A model generated the notes under the pieces. That model had not been told where the DNA came from. It did not search any database and was given only the letters and a program-made list of their open reading frames with translations. Below are positions 25,334 through 33,458 of a stretch of DNA of 42,291 nt, piece after piece. The stretch comes from Thermoleophilia bacterium. GTDB lineage: Bacteria > Actinomycetota > Thermoleophilia > Miltoncostaeales > Miltoncostaeaceae. Every line of letters starts with the position of its first letter. Position 1 is the stretch's first letter. The DNA lies in NCBI GenBank assembly GCA_016780995.1, contig JADHKZ010000002.1, positions 1 to 42,291 of the forward strand, read 5' to 3'. The translations under genes were made by a program, and so were the position numbers.

Positions 25334-26167
25334 GTGACGACCAAGGACATCGGGCCTAAGAACCCGCTCCAGAAGGGCACCGAGGACGCCATCGACTACG
25401 TCGACGAGCGCTCCGGGGTCAAGACGGGCACGCGCTGGTTCCTGTTCCGGAACATCCCCGAGGGCACCAGCTGGTTCCAGACGCTGGGCTTCACGGCGAT
25501 GGTGGTGTTCGGCATGCAGGCCATCACCGGGATCATCCTGGCGATGTACTACGTGCCCGACACCGAGGGCGGCGCGTACAAGAGCATCGAGTACATCACC
25601 AACGAGGTCACCTGGGGCTGGTTGGTGCGCGGCATGCACAAGTGGGGCGCCTCGGTGATGATCATCGTGGTGTTCCTGCACATGGCCCGCGTATTCATCT
25701 GGGGCGCCTACAAGTACCCGCGTGAGCTCACGTGGGTCACGGGTGCGTTCCTCCTGCTGCTCACCATGTTCATGGGCCTCACCGGCTACCTGCTGGTGTG
25801 GGACCAGAAGGCCTACTGGGCCACGGTGGTGGCGGTGAACATCTTCGCCAGCGCCCCCATCCTGGGGCCGTACATCGGCGACATCCTGCGTGCCGGCCCG
25901 GAGTTCGGACCCGCCACGCTATCCCGCTTCTATTCCATCCATATGCTCGTGATACCCGGCGCCATCGCCACCTTCATCGGGTTGCACCTGTACTTCATCG
26001 TGCGCCTGGGAATCTCCGAGCCACCGTGGTCCAAGCGGAGGCTCCGAATCGAGCGCGATGAGGAGGACGCCCGCCGCGAGGCCGCGCGCGAGCGCGCCAA
26101 GGCCCTGCCCGGCGCCGTGAACTACCCGTCCACGTGGCCGGTGGAGGCCAAGGAGTCCGCTCGATGA
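25334..26167 (+). CDS. qcrB: Menaquinol:cytochrome c reductase, cytochrome b (b6-like) subunit
   Basis: Binds the two b hemes that carry electrons across the membrane. The 277-residue protein is the short, four-helix cytochrome b6-like form. Heme histidines lie in MHKWGASVMIIVVFLHMARV and in IHMLVIPG / GLHLYFIVRL. The N-terminal tail is longer than in plastid b6 and the C-terminus is highly charged. The start is GTG 25334 with AGGAG a few bases before. It overlaps the next gene by ATGA. Together with qcrC this is the split b6/subunit IV architecture rather than the long cytochrome b of most actinobacteria. Confidence 0.92.
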   Translation: MTTKDIGPKNPLQKGTEDAIDYVDERSGVKTGTRWFLFRNIPEGTSWFQTLGFTAMVVFGMQAITGIILAMYYVPDTEGGAYKSIEYITNEVTWGWLVRGMHKWGASVMIIVVFLHMARVFIWGAYKYPRELTWVTGAFLLLLTMFMGLTGYLLVWDQKAYWATVVAVNIFASAPILGPYIGDILRAGPEFGPATLSRFYSIHMLVIPGAIATFIGLHLYFIVRLGISEPPWSKRRLRIERDEEDARREAARERAKALPGAVNYPSTWPVEAKESAR

Positions 26168-26901
26168 AGCCGGCCGACAAGAAGGCCTACGACAAGGATT
26201 ACGCGCAGGCGAAGAAGACCGGCAAGCCGTTCTTCCCCTACGCGATCTTCAAGGACACCATCGTGGCCGGCCTGGTGGTCGTGGCCACGATCATCCTCGC
26301 CATCACGGTGCGGGTGGAGGTGGGCGAGCCGGTCAACCCGTCCACCACGGACTTCGTGCCGCGGCCCGAGTGGTACTTCTACTTCGCGTTCGAGCTGCTG
26401 AAGATCTTCGCCAACCAGAACGCGCTCACCCCGGTGATCATGGCCACGTTCATGGTCCCGAACATCCTCATCATCCTGCTGGTCATCTGGCCGTTCATCG
26501 ACCGTGGCCCCGAGCGCCGCATCTGGAAGCGCCCGTTCGCCATGGGGATGATCGTGCTGGTCACGGGCTTCCTCTGCTACACGACCTACCTGGGCGCCAA
26601 CTCGCCCGGTGGCGTGGGCTCGGGCGGCCTGCCGCTCACCGGCCTGGACGAGGCGGGTACAGCGGGAATGGCGGTGTACATGGCCAACGGCTGCGCCAGT
26701 TGCCATATGGTGGCCGGCGTGGGAGCGCCCGGACCGGGTCCGGATCTCACCAACTTCGGCTCGAAGGGCTGGGACACCGCCAAGCAGGTGGCGTGGCTCA
26801 AGGCGCCCAACGCGCCCATGCCGTCGTACGCCTCACTGCCGCCGGCGGAGCTGGAATCACTGGCCAATTTCGTCAACGGGCTGGGGACGAAGTACAAGTA
26901 G
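26164..26901 (+). CDS. qcrC: Menaquinol:cytochrome c reductase, subunit IV fused to cytochrome c
   Basis: The 245-residue chain joins two modules. The first (about 1-145) is the subunit IV-like half of cytochrome b with three hydrophobic helices and the quinol-site signature FVPRPEWYFYFAFELLK. The second (about 160-245) is a small cytochrome c with CASCH (C177, C180, H181) and a likely methionine ligand M219 in MPSY. This is the Bacillus QcrC arrangement. The fused heme c could deliver electrons directly to the CuA oxidase at 776-2913. A strong stem-loop follows. Confidence 0.92.
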   Translation: MKPADKKAYDKDYAQAKKTGKPFFPYAIFKDTIVAGLVVVATIILAITVRVEVGEPVNPSTTDFVPRPEWYFYFAFELLKIFANQNALTPVIMATFMVPNILIILLVIWPFIDRGPERRIWKRPFAMGMIVLVTGFLCYTTYLGANSPGGVGSGGLPLTGLDEAGTAGMAVYMANGCASCHMVAGVGAPGPGPDLTNFGSKGWDTAKQVAWLKAPNAPMPSYASLPPAELESLANFVNGLGTKYK

Positions 26902-26931
26902 GCCTCCCCGCCACTGTCGAACGGTCTTTCA

Positions 26932-26957
26932 CGGGGTCCCGCATGTGCGGGACCCCG
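26932..26957 (+). terminator. Strong stem-loop terminator after qcrC
   Basis: A perfect 12-bp stem, CGGGGTCCCGCA paired with its complement around a 2-nt loop, 31 nt after the qcrC stop, followed by CGTGTTTCC. It is the best terminator-like hairpin in the window and separates qcr from the ubiX/mqn operon. Confidence 0.75.
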
Positions 26958-26980
26958 CGTGTTTCCGGGCGAAACGGGTC

Positions 26981-26986
26981 TACGAT
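26981..26986 (+). promoter_or_regulatory. Possible -10 element of the ubiX/mqn operon
   Basis: TACGAT, 9 nt before ATG 26996 and just after the qcr terminator. It would give a leader of about two bases. Confidence 0.35.
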
Positions 26987-26995
26987 CATGCTCGT

Positions 26996-27628
26996 ATGCG
27001 GATCTTCCTGGGGGTCACGGGCGCAAGCGGCGCCCTCTACGGGGCTCGGTCCCTCGCGGCGCTCACCGCCGCGGGCCACCACGTGGGCCTGTGCGTGTCG
27101 GATGCCGGCGCCCGGGTGATCAGCCACGAGATCCTGGGCGAGGGGCCGCGACCGGCGTCCTACGCCGATGTGGTGGCGCGATTCGCCGACATGTTCGGCA
27201 ACCCCGAGGGCGCCGTGGACGTGCTCGACGCCGACGACATCGCGTGCTCGTTCGCATCAGGGTCGTCCGGCGCCCGCGCCGCCCTGGTGGCTCCGTGCAG
27301 CACCTCCACGCTGGGGCGCATCGCCCACGGCACGGGCGACAACCTCATCCACCGCGTGGCCGAGGTCATGCTGAAGGAGCGCGGTCGCCTGGTGGTGATG
27401 CCCCGCGAGACCCCCGTGTCGCTCATCCAGCTGCGCAACATGGTGGCCATCACCGAGGCCGGCGGCGTGGTGCTGCCGGCCGCGCCCGGCTTCTACGCCA
27501 TGCCGCAGTCCATCGACGACCTGGTGGACTTCGTGGTGGGCAAGGCCCTCGACGTGCTGGGCATCGAGCACGCGCTGTTCGCCCGCTGGGGCCAGCCGCA
27601 CGTGGCTACCGCCGAGGACGCCCGATGA
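26996..27628 (+). CDS. ubiX: UbiX-family flavin prenyltransferase
   Basis: Makes the prenylated FMN cofactor needed by UbiD-type decarboxylases. The 210-residue protein has the N-terminal GVTGASGALYGARS nucleotide motif, VAPCSTSTLGRIAHGTGDN, LKERGRLVVMPRETP and PGFYAMPQSIDD, all characteristic. ATG 26996 is preferred; it lies 9 nt after a TACGAT hexamer. It overlaps the polyprenyl synthase gene by 4 bp and opens an operon running to mqnC. Its client is probably the UbiD homologue at 22877-24322. Confidence 0.92.
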   Translation: MRIFLGVTGASGALYGARSLAALTAAGHHVGLCVSDAGARVISHEILGEGPRPASYADVVARFADMFGNPEGAVDVLDADDIACSFASGSSGARAALVAPCSTSTLGRIAHGTGDNLIHRVAEVMLKERGRLVVMPRETPVSLIQLRNMVAITEAGGVVLPAAPGFYAMPQSIDDLVDFVVGKALDVLGIEHALFARWGQPHVATAEDAR

Positions 27629-28596
27629 GCACCGCACCGCCGGTCTACGCGTTCGTGCGCCCCCTGCGCCCCTGGCTCACCCAGTGCGAGGAGATGCTGG
27701 GCCGGTTCGCGGGCGGCCACGCGCCGCAGGTCTCCGGCCCGGCCACCGATACCCTGCGGGCGGGCGGCAAGCGGGTGCGCCCGCTCATGGTGTTCTGCTC
27801 GTCCGCACGCGACGAGGACGACCGCGCCGCGCTGGTCACCGCCGCCGCGGCGGTGGAGCTGGTGCACATGGCCACGCTGGTGCACGACGACCTCATCGAT
27901 GGCGCCACCACCCGACGCGGCCTGCCCACCGTGGCGCGCGTCCACGGCGCCACCGCGGCTATCAACGTGGGCGACTTCCTGTTCGCGCGCGCGTTCGCCG
28001 AGCTCAGCCGGGTGGGATCACCCGCGGCCGTGGCGGCGCTCGCCGACGCGGCGCTCGACCTGGCCCTGGGCGAGATGGACCAGCAGCGCGCGGCGGGCGA
28101 CCTGAACCTGGGCGTGGACGCCTACATGGCCCGCTGCCGCCGCAAGACCGGGGCGCTGTTCGCCGTGGCCTGCCGCCTGGGGGGCCTGCTGTCCGGCGCA
28201 TCCGACGAGGCGCAGCTGCGCCTGGCGTCGTTCGGATCACACGTGGGGGTGGCGTTCCAGATCCTCGACGACATCCTCGACCTGGCCGGGTCGCCCGCGG
28301 AGATGGGCAAGCGGCGCGGCACCGACATCCTCAGCGGCACCGTCACCCTGCCGCAGATCCTGGCCATCGCCGAGGAGCCGTCGCTGGGCAACGAGATCGG
28401 CCGCGTGGCGGCGGGCGGCGACGGCCTGGACGCCCTGTGCGATCGCCTGGCGGCCCACCCGGGCACCGCGAAGGCACGGCGGCGGGCCCTCGACGAGGTG
28501 CAGCGCGCCACCGCGCTGCTCGATGGCGACATCGGCGGCGCCGATGCCGATGCGCTGCGCGAGGTGGCCGCGGGCGCGGTGCAGAGGCTGGCATGA
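27625..28596 (+). CDS. Polyprenyl diphosphate synthase
   Basis: Builds the isoprenoid side chain of menaquinone or a carotenoid precursor from IPP and allylic diphosphates. The 323-residue protein has GGKRVRP for IPP binding, the first aspartate motif D88-D89-L-I-D92, and the second D215-D216-I-L-D219. Product length cannot be fixed by eye; the residues just before the first motif (AVELVHMATLVH) are typical of long-chain synthases. Position between ubiX and mqn genes suggests a menaquinone tail role. A geranylgeranyl role for the carotenoid cluster is possible, since no crtE is visible. Confidence 0.92.
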   Translation: MSTAPPVYAFVRPLRPWLTQCEEMLGRFAGGHAPQVSGPATDTLRAGGKRVRPLMVFCSSARDEDDRAALVTAAAAVELVHMATLVHDDLIDGATTRRGLPTVARVHGATAAINVGDFLFARAFAELSRVGSPAAVAALADAALDLALGEMDQQRAAGDLNLGVDAYMARCRRKTGALFAVACRLGGLLSGASDEAQLRLASFGSHVGVAFQILDDILDLAGSPAEMGKRRGTDILSGTVTLPQILAIAEEPSLGNEIGRVAAGGDGLDALCDRLAAHPGTAKARRRALDEVQRATALLDGDIGGADADALREVAAGAVQRLA

Positions 28597-29054
28597 CGCG
28601 CGAGCAGGCCATCGCGCTGCTGGAGGCCCGTGACCCCATCGCGGCCGCGCAGGGCATCGCCCCGCCGCACGAGGTGGGCTGGCTGCGGGGGCCTGCCGAC
28701 GGCGAGGGCGTGGCGCAGGTGCGCTACGGCGCCGGCACCACCCCCGCCCAGGTGGCGGACCGGCTCATGGAGATCGCCCGGCAGCCATCGGCGGCGCGGG
28801 CCGTGCTGCTGGTGCCAGGCACCGACTCCGGCGACCGCCCGGGGTCGTGGGGCAACGAGGACCTGCTGGTGGCGGCCGTGGCGCGGCGCGTGCTGCCGGA
28901 CGTGCCCATCCGCCTGTCATGGGACGCCGTCGGCGAGGCCGCATGCCAGGTGGCGGTGGCGTTCGGCGCGGATGAGTGGGTGATCCCGCCGGGGGCCGAC
29001 GCCGACCCCGATCACCTGGCTGCGGCCCTGGGCGCGCGGGCGGTGGCCCGATGA
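28593..29054 (+). CDS. MqnE-like protein lacking the radical SAM domain
   Basis: A 153-residue protein in the position where aminofutalosine synthase (MqnE) would be expected. The N-terminal MTREQAIALLEARD resembles the start of MqnE/MqnC/ThiH-like enzymes, and EDLLVAAVARRVLPDVPIRL followed by GADEWVIPPG resembles their C-terminal segment (DLR.IAVARL.L.N.P then FGADD). There is no CxxxCxxC cluster motif and no SAM domain. It may be an accessory or structural protein, or the residue of a gene deletion that kept the frame. It overlaps both neighbours by 4 bp. Family assignment is by eye. Confidence 0.45.
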   Translation: MTREQAIALLEARDPIAAAQGIAPPHEVGWLRGPADGEGVAQVRYGAGTTPAQVADRLMEIARQPSAARAVLLVPGTDSGDRPGSWGNEDLLVAAVARRVLPDVPIRLSWDAVGEAACQVAVAFGADEWVIPPGADADPDHLAAALGARAVAR

Positions 29055-29866
29055 CCGACGCGCTGCGCGTGGGGCGCATCAGCGCCCTCAACATGTTCCC
29101 GGTGTACCACCACCTGGAGCGGGCCGGGCTGCCCGGCGTGGCGTTCACCGATGGGCTGCCCGCGGCCCTGAACGCCGGCGTGCTGGACGGCGCGCTCGAC
29201 GCATCGGCCATGTCCAGCATCGCGTATGCCCGCGCGGCCGACCGCCTGCGGCTGCTGCCCGCGGGCTGCATCGCGTGCGAGGGCGCGGTGGACTCCATCC
29301 GCCTGCTCTCGCACGTGCCCATCGACCAGGTGGACCGCGTGGCGGTCACCCCGCACAGCGCCAGCAGCGTCACCCTGCTGCGCGTGCTGCTGGGGCCCCA
29401 CGTGCCCTTCCGCGTGCTTGCGTCCGACCACGATGCGCCCGCCGCGCTGGCCGACGGCGAGGCCGTCCTGCTCATCGCCGACGCCGCGCTCATCGCGCAC
29501 CGTGACGGACTGGCGCCCCACTCAATCGACCTGGGCGACCTGTGGCAGCAGCGCACGGGGCTTCCCATGGTGTTCGCCGTGTGGGCGGTGCGCGAGGACG
29601 TGGCGCGTGAGCGCCCCGACCAGGTGGCCGTGCTGGCCTCGGCCATCGCCGAGGGGGGCCGTGCCTTCGCGGCCGACCCCGAGGGCATCGCGCGCGCCGC
29701 CGCGGAGCGCTTCCCGTTCGACCCGGACTACATCCGCGGGTACCTCGGACGCCTGCGCTACGGCTTCGGCGAGGCCGAGCGCGCCGGGCTGGCGCGGTTC
29801 CTCGACCTGGCGCGCCGCGCCGGCGAGCTTCACGACGTACCCGCCCTGGAGGCCCTGGCCGCATGA
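29051..29866 (+). CDS. mqnA: Chorismate dehydratase
   Basis: First enzyme of the futalosine menaquinone pathway, turning chorismate into 3-enolpyruvylbenzoate. The 271-residue protein has the periplasmic-binding-protein-like fold of MqnA/MqnD with VGRISALNMFPVYHHLE, DASAMSSIAYAR, CEGAVDSIRLLSH and AVTPHSASSVTLLR. The length fits MqnA. Linked by 4-bp overlaps to the upstream gene and to mqnC. MqnB and MqnD are not visible in the window. Confidence 0.9.
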   Translation: MTDALRVGRISALNMFPVYHHLERAGLPGVAFTDGLPAALNAGVLDGALDASAMSSIAYARAADRLRLLPAGCIACEGAVDSIRLLSHVPIDQVDRVAVTPHSASSVTLLRVLLGPHVPFRVLASDHDAPAALADGEAVLLIADAALIAHRDGLAPHSIDLGDLWQQRTGLPMVFAVWAVREDVARERPDQVAVLASAIAEGGRAFAADPEGIARAAAERFPFDPDYIRGYLGRLRYGFGEAERAGLARFLDLARRAGELHDVPALEALAA

Positions 29867-30954
29867 GCACCGCCACTCCCACCCGGCACCTGGACGTGAT
29901 CGCGCACCTCGACGCCGGCGGGCGGCTGGATGACGACGGCGCCCGGGCGCTCATCGAGTCGCGCGACGTGGTGGCCGTGGCCGCCGCGGCGCGGCGCGCG
30001 CGCGACCGCGTGACCGACCCGCACGAGGTCACGTTCGTCATCGACCGCAACGTCAACTACACCAACTTCTGCGTCACCGACTGCGACTTCTGCGCCTTCT
30101 ACCGCCACCCGCGCGATCCCGGGGGCTACGTGCTGAGCAAGCCCGTGATCTTCCGCAAGATCGAGGAGACCCTCGACCTGGGCGGCACGGCCCTGCTCAT
30201 GCAGGGCGGGCACCACCCCAACCTTCGCATCGAGTGGTACGAGGACCTCTTCTCGGACATCACCCGGCGCTACCCCATCCACCTGCACGCGCTGTCGCCC
30301 AGCGAGGTGCTGCACATCGCGCACTACTCCAAGCTGGACGTGGGCGAGGTGCTGGACCGCCTCATCGCGGCGGGCCTTGGATCCATCCCGGGTGGTGGCG
30401 CCGAGATCCTGGTGGACCGCGTGCGCGACATCATCGCGCCGCGCAAGACCACCACTGCCGAGTGGCTGGGGGTCATGCGCGAGGCGCACCTGCGCGGGCT
30501 GCGAAGCAGCGCCACGATGATGTACGGCACGGTGGACTCGGTAGACGACCGCATCGAGCACCTGCGCGTGCTGCGGGAGCTGCAGGACGAGACCGGGGGC
30601 TTCACGGCCTTCGCCTGCTGGTCGTACCAGCCCGGCGGCTGCTCGGCGCGCGGCGACGACCACCTGGGCACCACGGCCGCCGACTACCTCATGATGAATG
30701 CCGTGGCGCGGCTGTACCTCGACAACATCGCGCACATGCAGTCGTCATGGGTCACCCAGGGCCTGCGCATCGGCATGCTGGCGCTGGAGGCCGGGTGCGA
30801 CGACATGGGGTCCATCATGATCGAGGAGAACGTGGTGCGCGCCGCAGGCACGGCCTTCACGCTGGACACCCCGCGCATGGTGGAGGCCATCGAGGCCACC
30901 GGGCGCCGCGCCGTGCAGCGCGACACCTTCTACCGCGTGGTGCGCCGCTTCTAG
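29863..30954 (+). CDS. mqnC: Cyclic dehypoxanthine futalosine synthase (radical SAM)
   Basis: Radical SAM enzyme that cyclises dehypoxanthine futalosine. The 363-residue protein has the cluster cysteines C70-x3-C74-x2-C77 in CVTDCDFCAFYR, the LMQGGHHPN motif, and GCDDMGSIMIEENVV near the C-terminus, all typical of MqnC. Here the MqnE-type HxxxD variant is absent, supporting MqnC over MqnE. Its TAG is inside a CTAG shared with the convergent rhodanese gene. Confidence 0.93.
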   Translation: MSTATPTRHLDVIAHLDAGGRLDDDGARALIESRDVVAVAAAARRARDRVTDPHEVTFVIDRNVNYTNFCVTDCDFCAFYRHPRDPGGYVLSKPVIFRKIEETLDLGGTALLMQGGHHPNLRIEWYEDLFSDITRRYPIHLHALSPSEVLHIAHYSKLDVGEVLDRLIAAGLGSIPGGGAEILVDRVRDIIAPRKTTTAEWLGVMREAHLRGLRSSATMMYGTVDSVDDRIEHLRVLRELQDETGGFTAFACWSYQPGGCSARGDDHLGTTAADYLMMNAVARLYLDNIAHMQSSWVTQGLRIGMLALEAGCDDMGSIMIEENVVRAAGTAFTLDTPRMVEAIEATGRRAVQRDTFYRVVRRF

Positions 30955-31265
30955 GGCGTGGTCACCGGCAGGCCCGCCTGGTACCAGGCGACGATGCCGC
31001 CCTCCAGGTTGGCGATGTCGGTGAAGCCCTCGTTGGCCTCGAGGTGCTCGCACACGCTGCCCGACCGGGCGCCGCTGTGGCAGATGAACACCACGGTGCG
31101 GTCGCGCGGCACCTCGCCCAGGCGGGCGAGCAGCTCACCGATGGGGATGTGCACGGCGCCGGGCACCGACGCCTGCGCCAGCTCATCGGGCTCGCGCACG
31201 TCGATGATGACGGCGGTGCCGGCATCCACGGCGGCCTTTGCCTGCTGGGGAGTCATTGCCTTCAT
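30951..31265 (-). CDS. Rhodanese-domain sulfurtransferase
   Basis: A 104-residue single rhodanese domain. The active-site loop is CHSGARSG with the persulfide cysteine; IIDVREPDEL and LEGGIVAWYQAGLPV are family marks. The partner is unknown; lying directly downstream of lipA, it might supply sulfur for cluster repair, but this is context only. ATG 31265 has a TAGGTT hexamer 6 nt upstream that begins in the lipA stop codon. Confidence 0.88.
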   Translation of the reverse strand: MKAMTPQQAKAAVDAGTAVIIDVREPDELAQASVPGAVHIPIGELLARLGEVPRDRTVVFICHSGARSGSVCEHLEANEGFTDIANLEGGIVAWYQAGLPVTTP

Positions 31266-31271
31266 GCCCGA

Positions 31272-31277
31272 AACCTA
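31272..31277 (-). promoter_or_regulatory. -10 element overlapping the lipA stop codon, for the rhodanese gene
   Basis: TAGGTT on the minus strand (31277-31272) begins with the TAG stop of lipA and ends 6 nt before ATG 31265. The same layout occurs at copA/ArgH-like and amidohydrolase/TPR. Confidence 0.45.
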
Positions 31278-32348
31278 GATGACCCCGGCGCCCACTTCGT
31301 CGGCCACGCGGTCGGCCTCGAACGACGAGCGCACCAGAGGGCCGGCCTCCACGTGCGCCAGGCCCAGCGACTGCCCCAGCGCGGCCAGCGCCGGGTACTC
31401 GGCCGGGGCGTAGAAGCGCTCCACCGGAAGGTGGTCCGGCGAGGGGCTCAGGTACTGGCCCACGGTCACCACCTCGCACCCCGACGCCGCCAGGTCGGAG
31501 AACACCTGCGCCACCTCGGGGAGATCCTCGCCCAGCCCCACCATGATGCCGCTCTTGGTGGGCAGCCCCGCGGCACGGGATCGCTCCAGCAGCTCGAGCG
31601 TGCGCTCGTACCGCGCGCCGGGGCGCACGCGCCGGTACAGGCGCGGCACGGTCTCGGTGTTGTGGTTGAGCACGTCGGGGCGGGCCTCCAGCACGATGTC
31701 GAGCGCCTCCCAGTTACCGCGGAAGTCGGGGATGAGCACCTCCACCCGGGCATCGGGAAGCCGCTCGCGCAGCGCGCGGATGACCGCGGCGAAGTGCGCG
31801 GCGCCGCCGTCGGGCTGGTCATCGCGCGCAACGGCCGTGACCACCACGTAGCGCAGGCCCATGGCCGCGGCGGCGTCGGCCAGTCTCTCCGGCTCGCGCG
31901 GGTCGGGCGGCAGCATGGGCTTGCCCGAGGTCACGTCGCAGAATCGGCAGCCGCGCGTGCAGGTCTCGCCGGCGATCATGAAGGTGGCCGTGCCGCGCGT
32001 CCAGCAGCGCTGGATGTTGGGGCACGAGGCCTCCTCGCACACGGTGACCAGGCTCTCCTGGCGCATCAGCGACTTCAGCTGCACGTAGCCCGGACCGAAT
32101 GAGCCCTTCTCCACCACCCACCGCGGCAGCCTGCCGCCGTCCACCAGCTGCCTGAGCTCATCGGGGCTCACGTCCACGGGCTCCAGGGCGTCCGGCGGGC
32201 CGTCGCCCACCAGCACGCCGCCGACGATCACATCGGGCACCGCACCGCGCTCGCGGGCCACGCGCACGCGGGCCAGCAGGTCGTCGGCCGGATCCGCATC
32301 CACGCGGAACGCGCGCTGCAACTGCTCGTTGGCCGGGTTCGCCGCCAC
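31275..32348 (-). CDS. lipA: Lipoyl synthase
   Basis: Radical SAM enzyme that inserts two sulfurs into the octanoyl group of lipoyl domains. Both cluster motifs are present: CEEASCPNIQRCW for the auxiliary cluster and CTRGCRFC for the SAM cluster. The 357-residue length exceeds the usual ~300; the first ~75 residues form an extra N-terminal region rich in Val/Asp/Ala before the usual LPRWVVEKG. GTG 32348 is favoured by a TACCCT hexamer 7 nt upstream. No lipB is adjacent. Confidence 0.92.
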   Translation of the reverse strand: MAANPANEQLQRAFRVDADPADDLLARVRVARERGAVPDVIVGGVLVGDGPPDALEPVDVSPDELRQLVDGGRLPRWVVEKGSFGPGYVQLKSLMRQESLVTVCEEASCPNIQRCWTRGTATFMIAGETCTRGCRFCDVTSGKPMLPPDPREPERLADAAAAMGLRYVVVTAVARDDQPDGGAAHFAAVIRALRERLPDARVEVLIPDFRGNWEALDIVLEARPDVLNHNTETVPRLYRRVRPGARYERTLELLERSRAAGLPTKSGIMVGLGEDLPEVAQVFSDLAASGCEVVTVGQYLSPSPDHLPVERFYAPAEYPALAALGQSLGLAHVEAGPLVRSSFEADRVADEVGAGVI

Positions 32349-32355
32349 GCCCGTC

Positions 32356-32399
32356 AGGGTAGCCCAGCGCGCATCGACGGGGGGCGCATCGGGTAGCGT
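32356..32399. promoter_or_regulatory. Divergent leaderless promoters between lipA and dcd
   Basis: Minus strand TACCCT (32361-32356) lies 7 nt before the lipA GTG; plus strand TAGCGT (32394-32399) lies 8 nt before the dcd ATG. Unlike three other divergent pairs here, the hexamers are separate. The 12-mer TAGCGTGCCCGC also occurs before tRNA-Lys at 35706. Confidence 0.45.
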
Positions 32400-32407
32400 G
32401 CCCGCCG

Positions 32408-32980
32408 ATGGTGCTCTCCGACCGCACGATCCGCGAGCAGATCGCCGCCGGGCGACTGCTCATCGATCCCTTCGACGACGCGCTGCTGCAGCCGTCTTCG
32501 GTGGACCTGCGGGTGGACGGGGCCTTCCGGGTGTTCCGGAACAACCGCCAGCCGTTCATCGACCCGCGCGAGCCGGAGGCCGACCTCACCGAGGTGGTCA
32601 CGGTCGCCGAGGACGAGCCGTTCATCCTGCACCCCGGCGAGTTCGTGCTGGGCTCCACGCTGGAGCGCGTGGGCATCCCCGACGACCTGGTGGCGCGGCT
32701 CGAGGGCAAGTCCAGCCTGGGGCGCCTGGGCCTGCTCATCCACTCCACCGCGGGCTACATCGACCCCGGGTTCGAGGGGCAGATCACGCTCGAGTTCTCC
32801 AACGTCGCCAGCCTGCCCATCGCCATCCACGCGGGCATGCGCATCGGCCAGATCTCGTTCCTGCAGATGACCACGCCCGTGGACCGCCCCTACCAGGGCA
32901 AGTACCAGGGCCAGGCGGGGCCCACGTCCAGCCGCGCGCACCGCGACTTCGAGGCCGACGCCGCCCGCGGCGGCGCCTAG
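32408..32980 (+). CDS. dcd: dCTP deaminase, dUMP-forming type
   Basis: Supplies dUMP for thymidylate synthesis. The 190-residue protein has [49 protein letters not shown] and KYQGQAGPT. The sequence follows the mycobacterial bifunctional deaminase/dUTPase closely, including the length and HSTAG loop, so dUMP formation in one step is likely. ATG 32408 follows a TAGCGT hexamer by 8 nt. Its stop shares a CTAG with the convergent membrane protein gene. Confidence 0.93.
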   Translation: MVLSDRTIREQIAAGRLLIDPFDDALLQPSSVDLRVDGAFRVFRNNRQPFIDPREPEADLTEVVTVAEDEPFILHPGEFVLGSTLERVGIPDDLVARLEGKSSLGRLGLLIHSTAGYIDPGFEGQITLEFSNVASLPIAIHAGMRIGQISFLQMTTPVDRPYQGKYQGQAGPTSSRAHRDFEADAARGGA

Positions 32981-33402
32981 TACCGCCTGCGCAGGCGCCG
33001 GGTGCTGTAGCGGCGCTCGGCGAACATCCCGCCCACCGCGGCGGCCAGCAGGGAGCCCGCGGCGATGAGCAGGGCGGCCCCGTCGCTGCCCGGGGCGAAC
33101 TCGGGGTCCGATGGGCCGCCGGATGCCGCCACGATGGCCAGCACGATGCAGATGACCCCCCACAGGGCCCAGCCGAAGGCCCATGCCGCGGTGGCGGTGA
33201 GCGCGCGGCGGTCGAGCGTGCGCACGCCCGACAGGAACCCGCCCAGCAGGAACGCGCCGATGATGGCCACGGCGCGTACCCACACGGGTGCCCCGGCCGA
33301 GGCGGCCAGGCCGATCGTCCCTACCAGGCCGCCCCATCCGACCGCCATGGGCTCGAGCCCCACCGCCTCACCCCCCGCCGTGTCGCCGATTGACGCGCCC
33401 AT
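32977..33402 (-). CDS. Small membrane protein, unknown function
   Basis: A 141-residue protein with hydrophobic segments near 20-60, 72-95 and 108-125, and a very basic C-terminus ([13 protein letters not shown]). I recognise no family. The start is uncertain: ATG 33402 is used, but an upstream GTG at 33447 and an internal ATG at 33348 are possible, and no -10 or ribosome binding site clearly supports one. It diverges from tatA and converges on dcd. Confidence 0.55.
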   Translation of the reverse strand: MGASIGDTAGGEAVGLEPMAVGWGGLVGTIGLAASAGAPVWVRAVAIIGAFLLGGFLSGVRTLDRRALTATAAWAFGWALWGVICIVLAIVAASGGPSDPEFAPGSDGAALLIAAGSLLAAAVGGMFAERRYSTRRLRRRY

Positions 33403-33404
33403 GC

Positions 33405-33439
33405 TAACGTCGTCGCAATCGGTTCCCCGCCCGGGAACC
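33405..33439 (+). promoter_or_regulatory. tatA promoter hexamer and 5'-UTR stem-loop
   Basis: TAACGT (33405-33410) is a -10 candidate. Transcription starting near 33417 would put the inverted repeat GGTTCCC-CGCCC-GGGAACC (33421-33439) at the 5' end of the tatA mRNA. The hairpin may stabilise the message or serve as an operator between the divergent genes. A GAGG lies before the tatA ATG. Confidence 0.45.
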
Positions 33440-33458
33440 GCGACCACGAGGTATCCCC

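Noticed and set aside
22589-25681. Very long open frame on the minus strand (about 1030 residues)
   Set aside because: It is antisense to hemL-distal genes, ubiD and qcrA, is rich in His/Gly/Arg/Ala, and has no recognisable domain. At this GC, stop-free shadow frames are expected.
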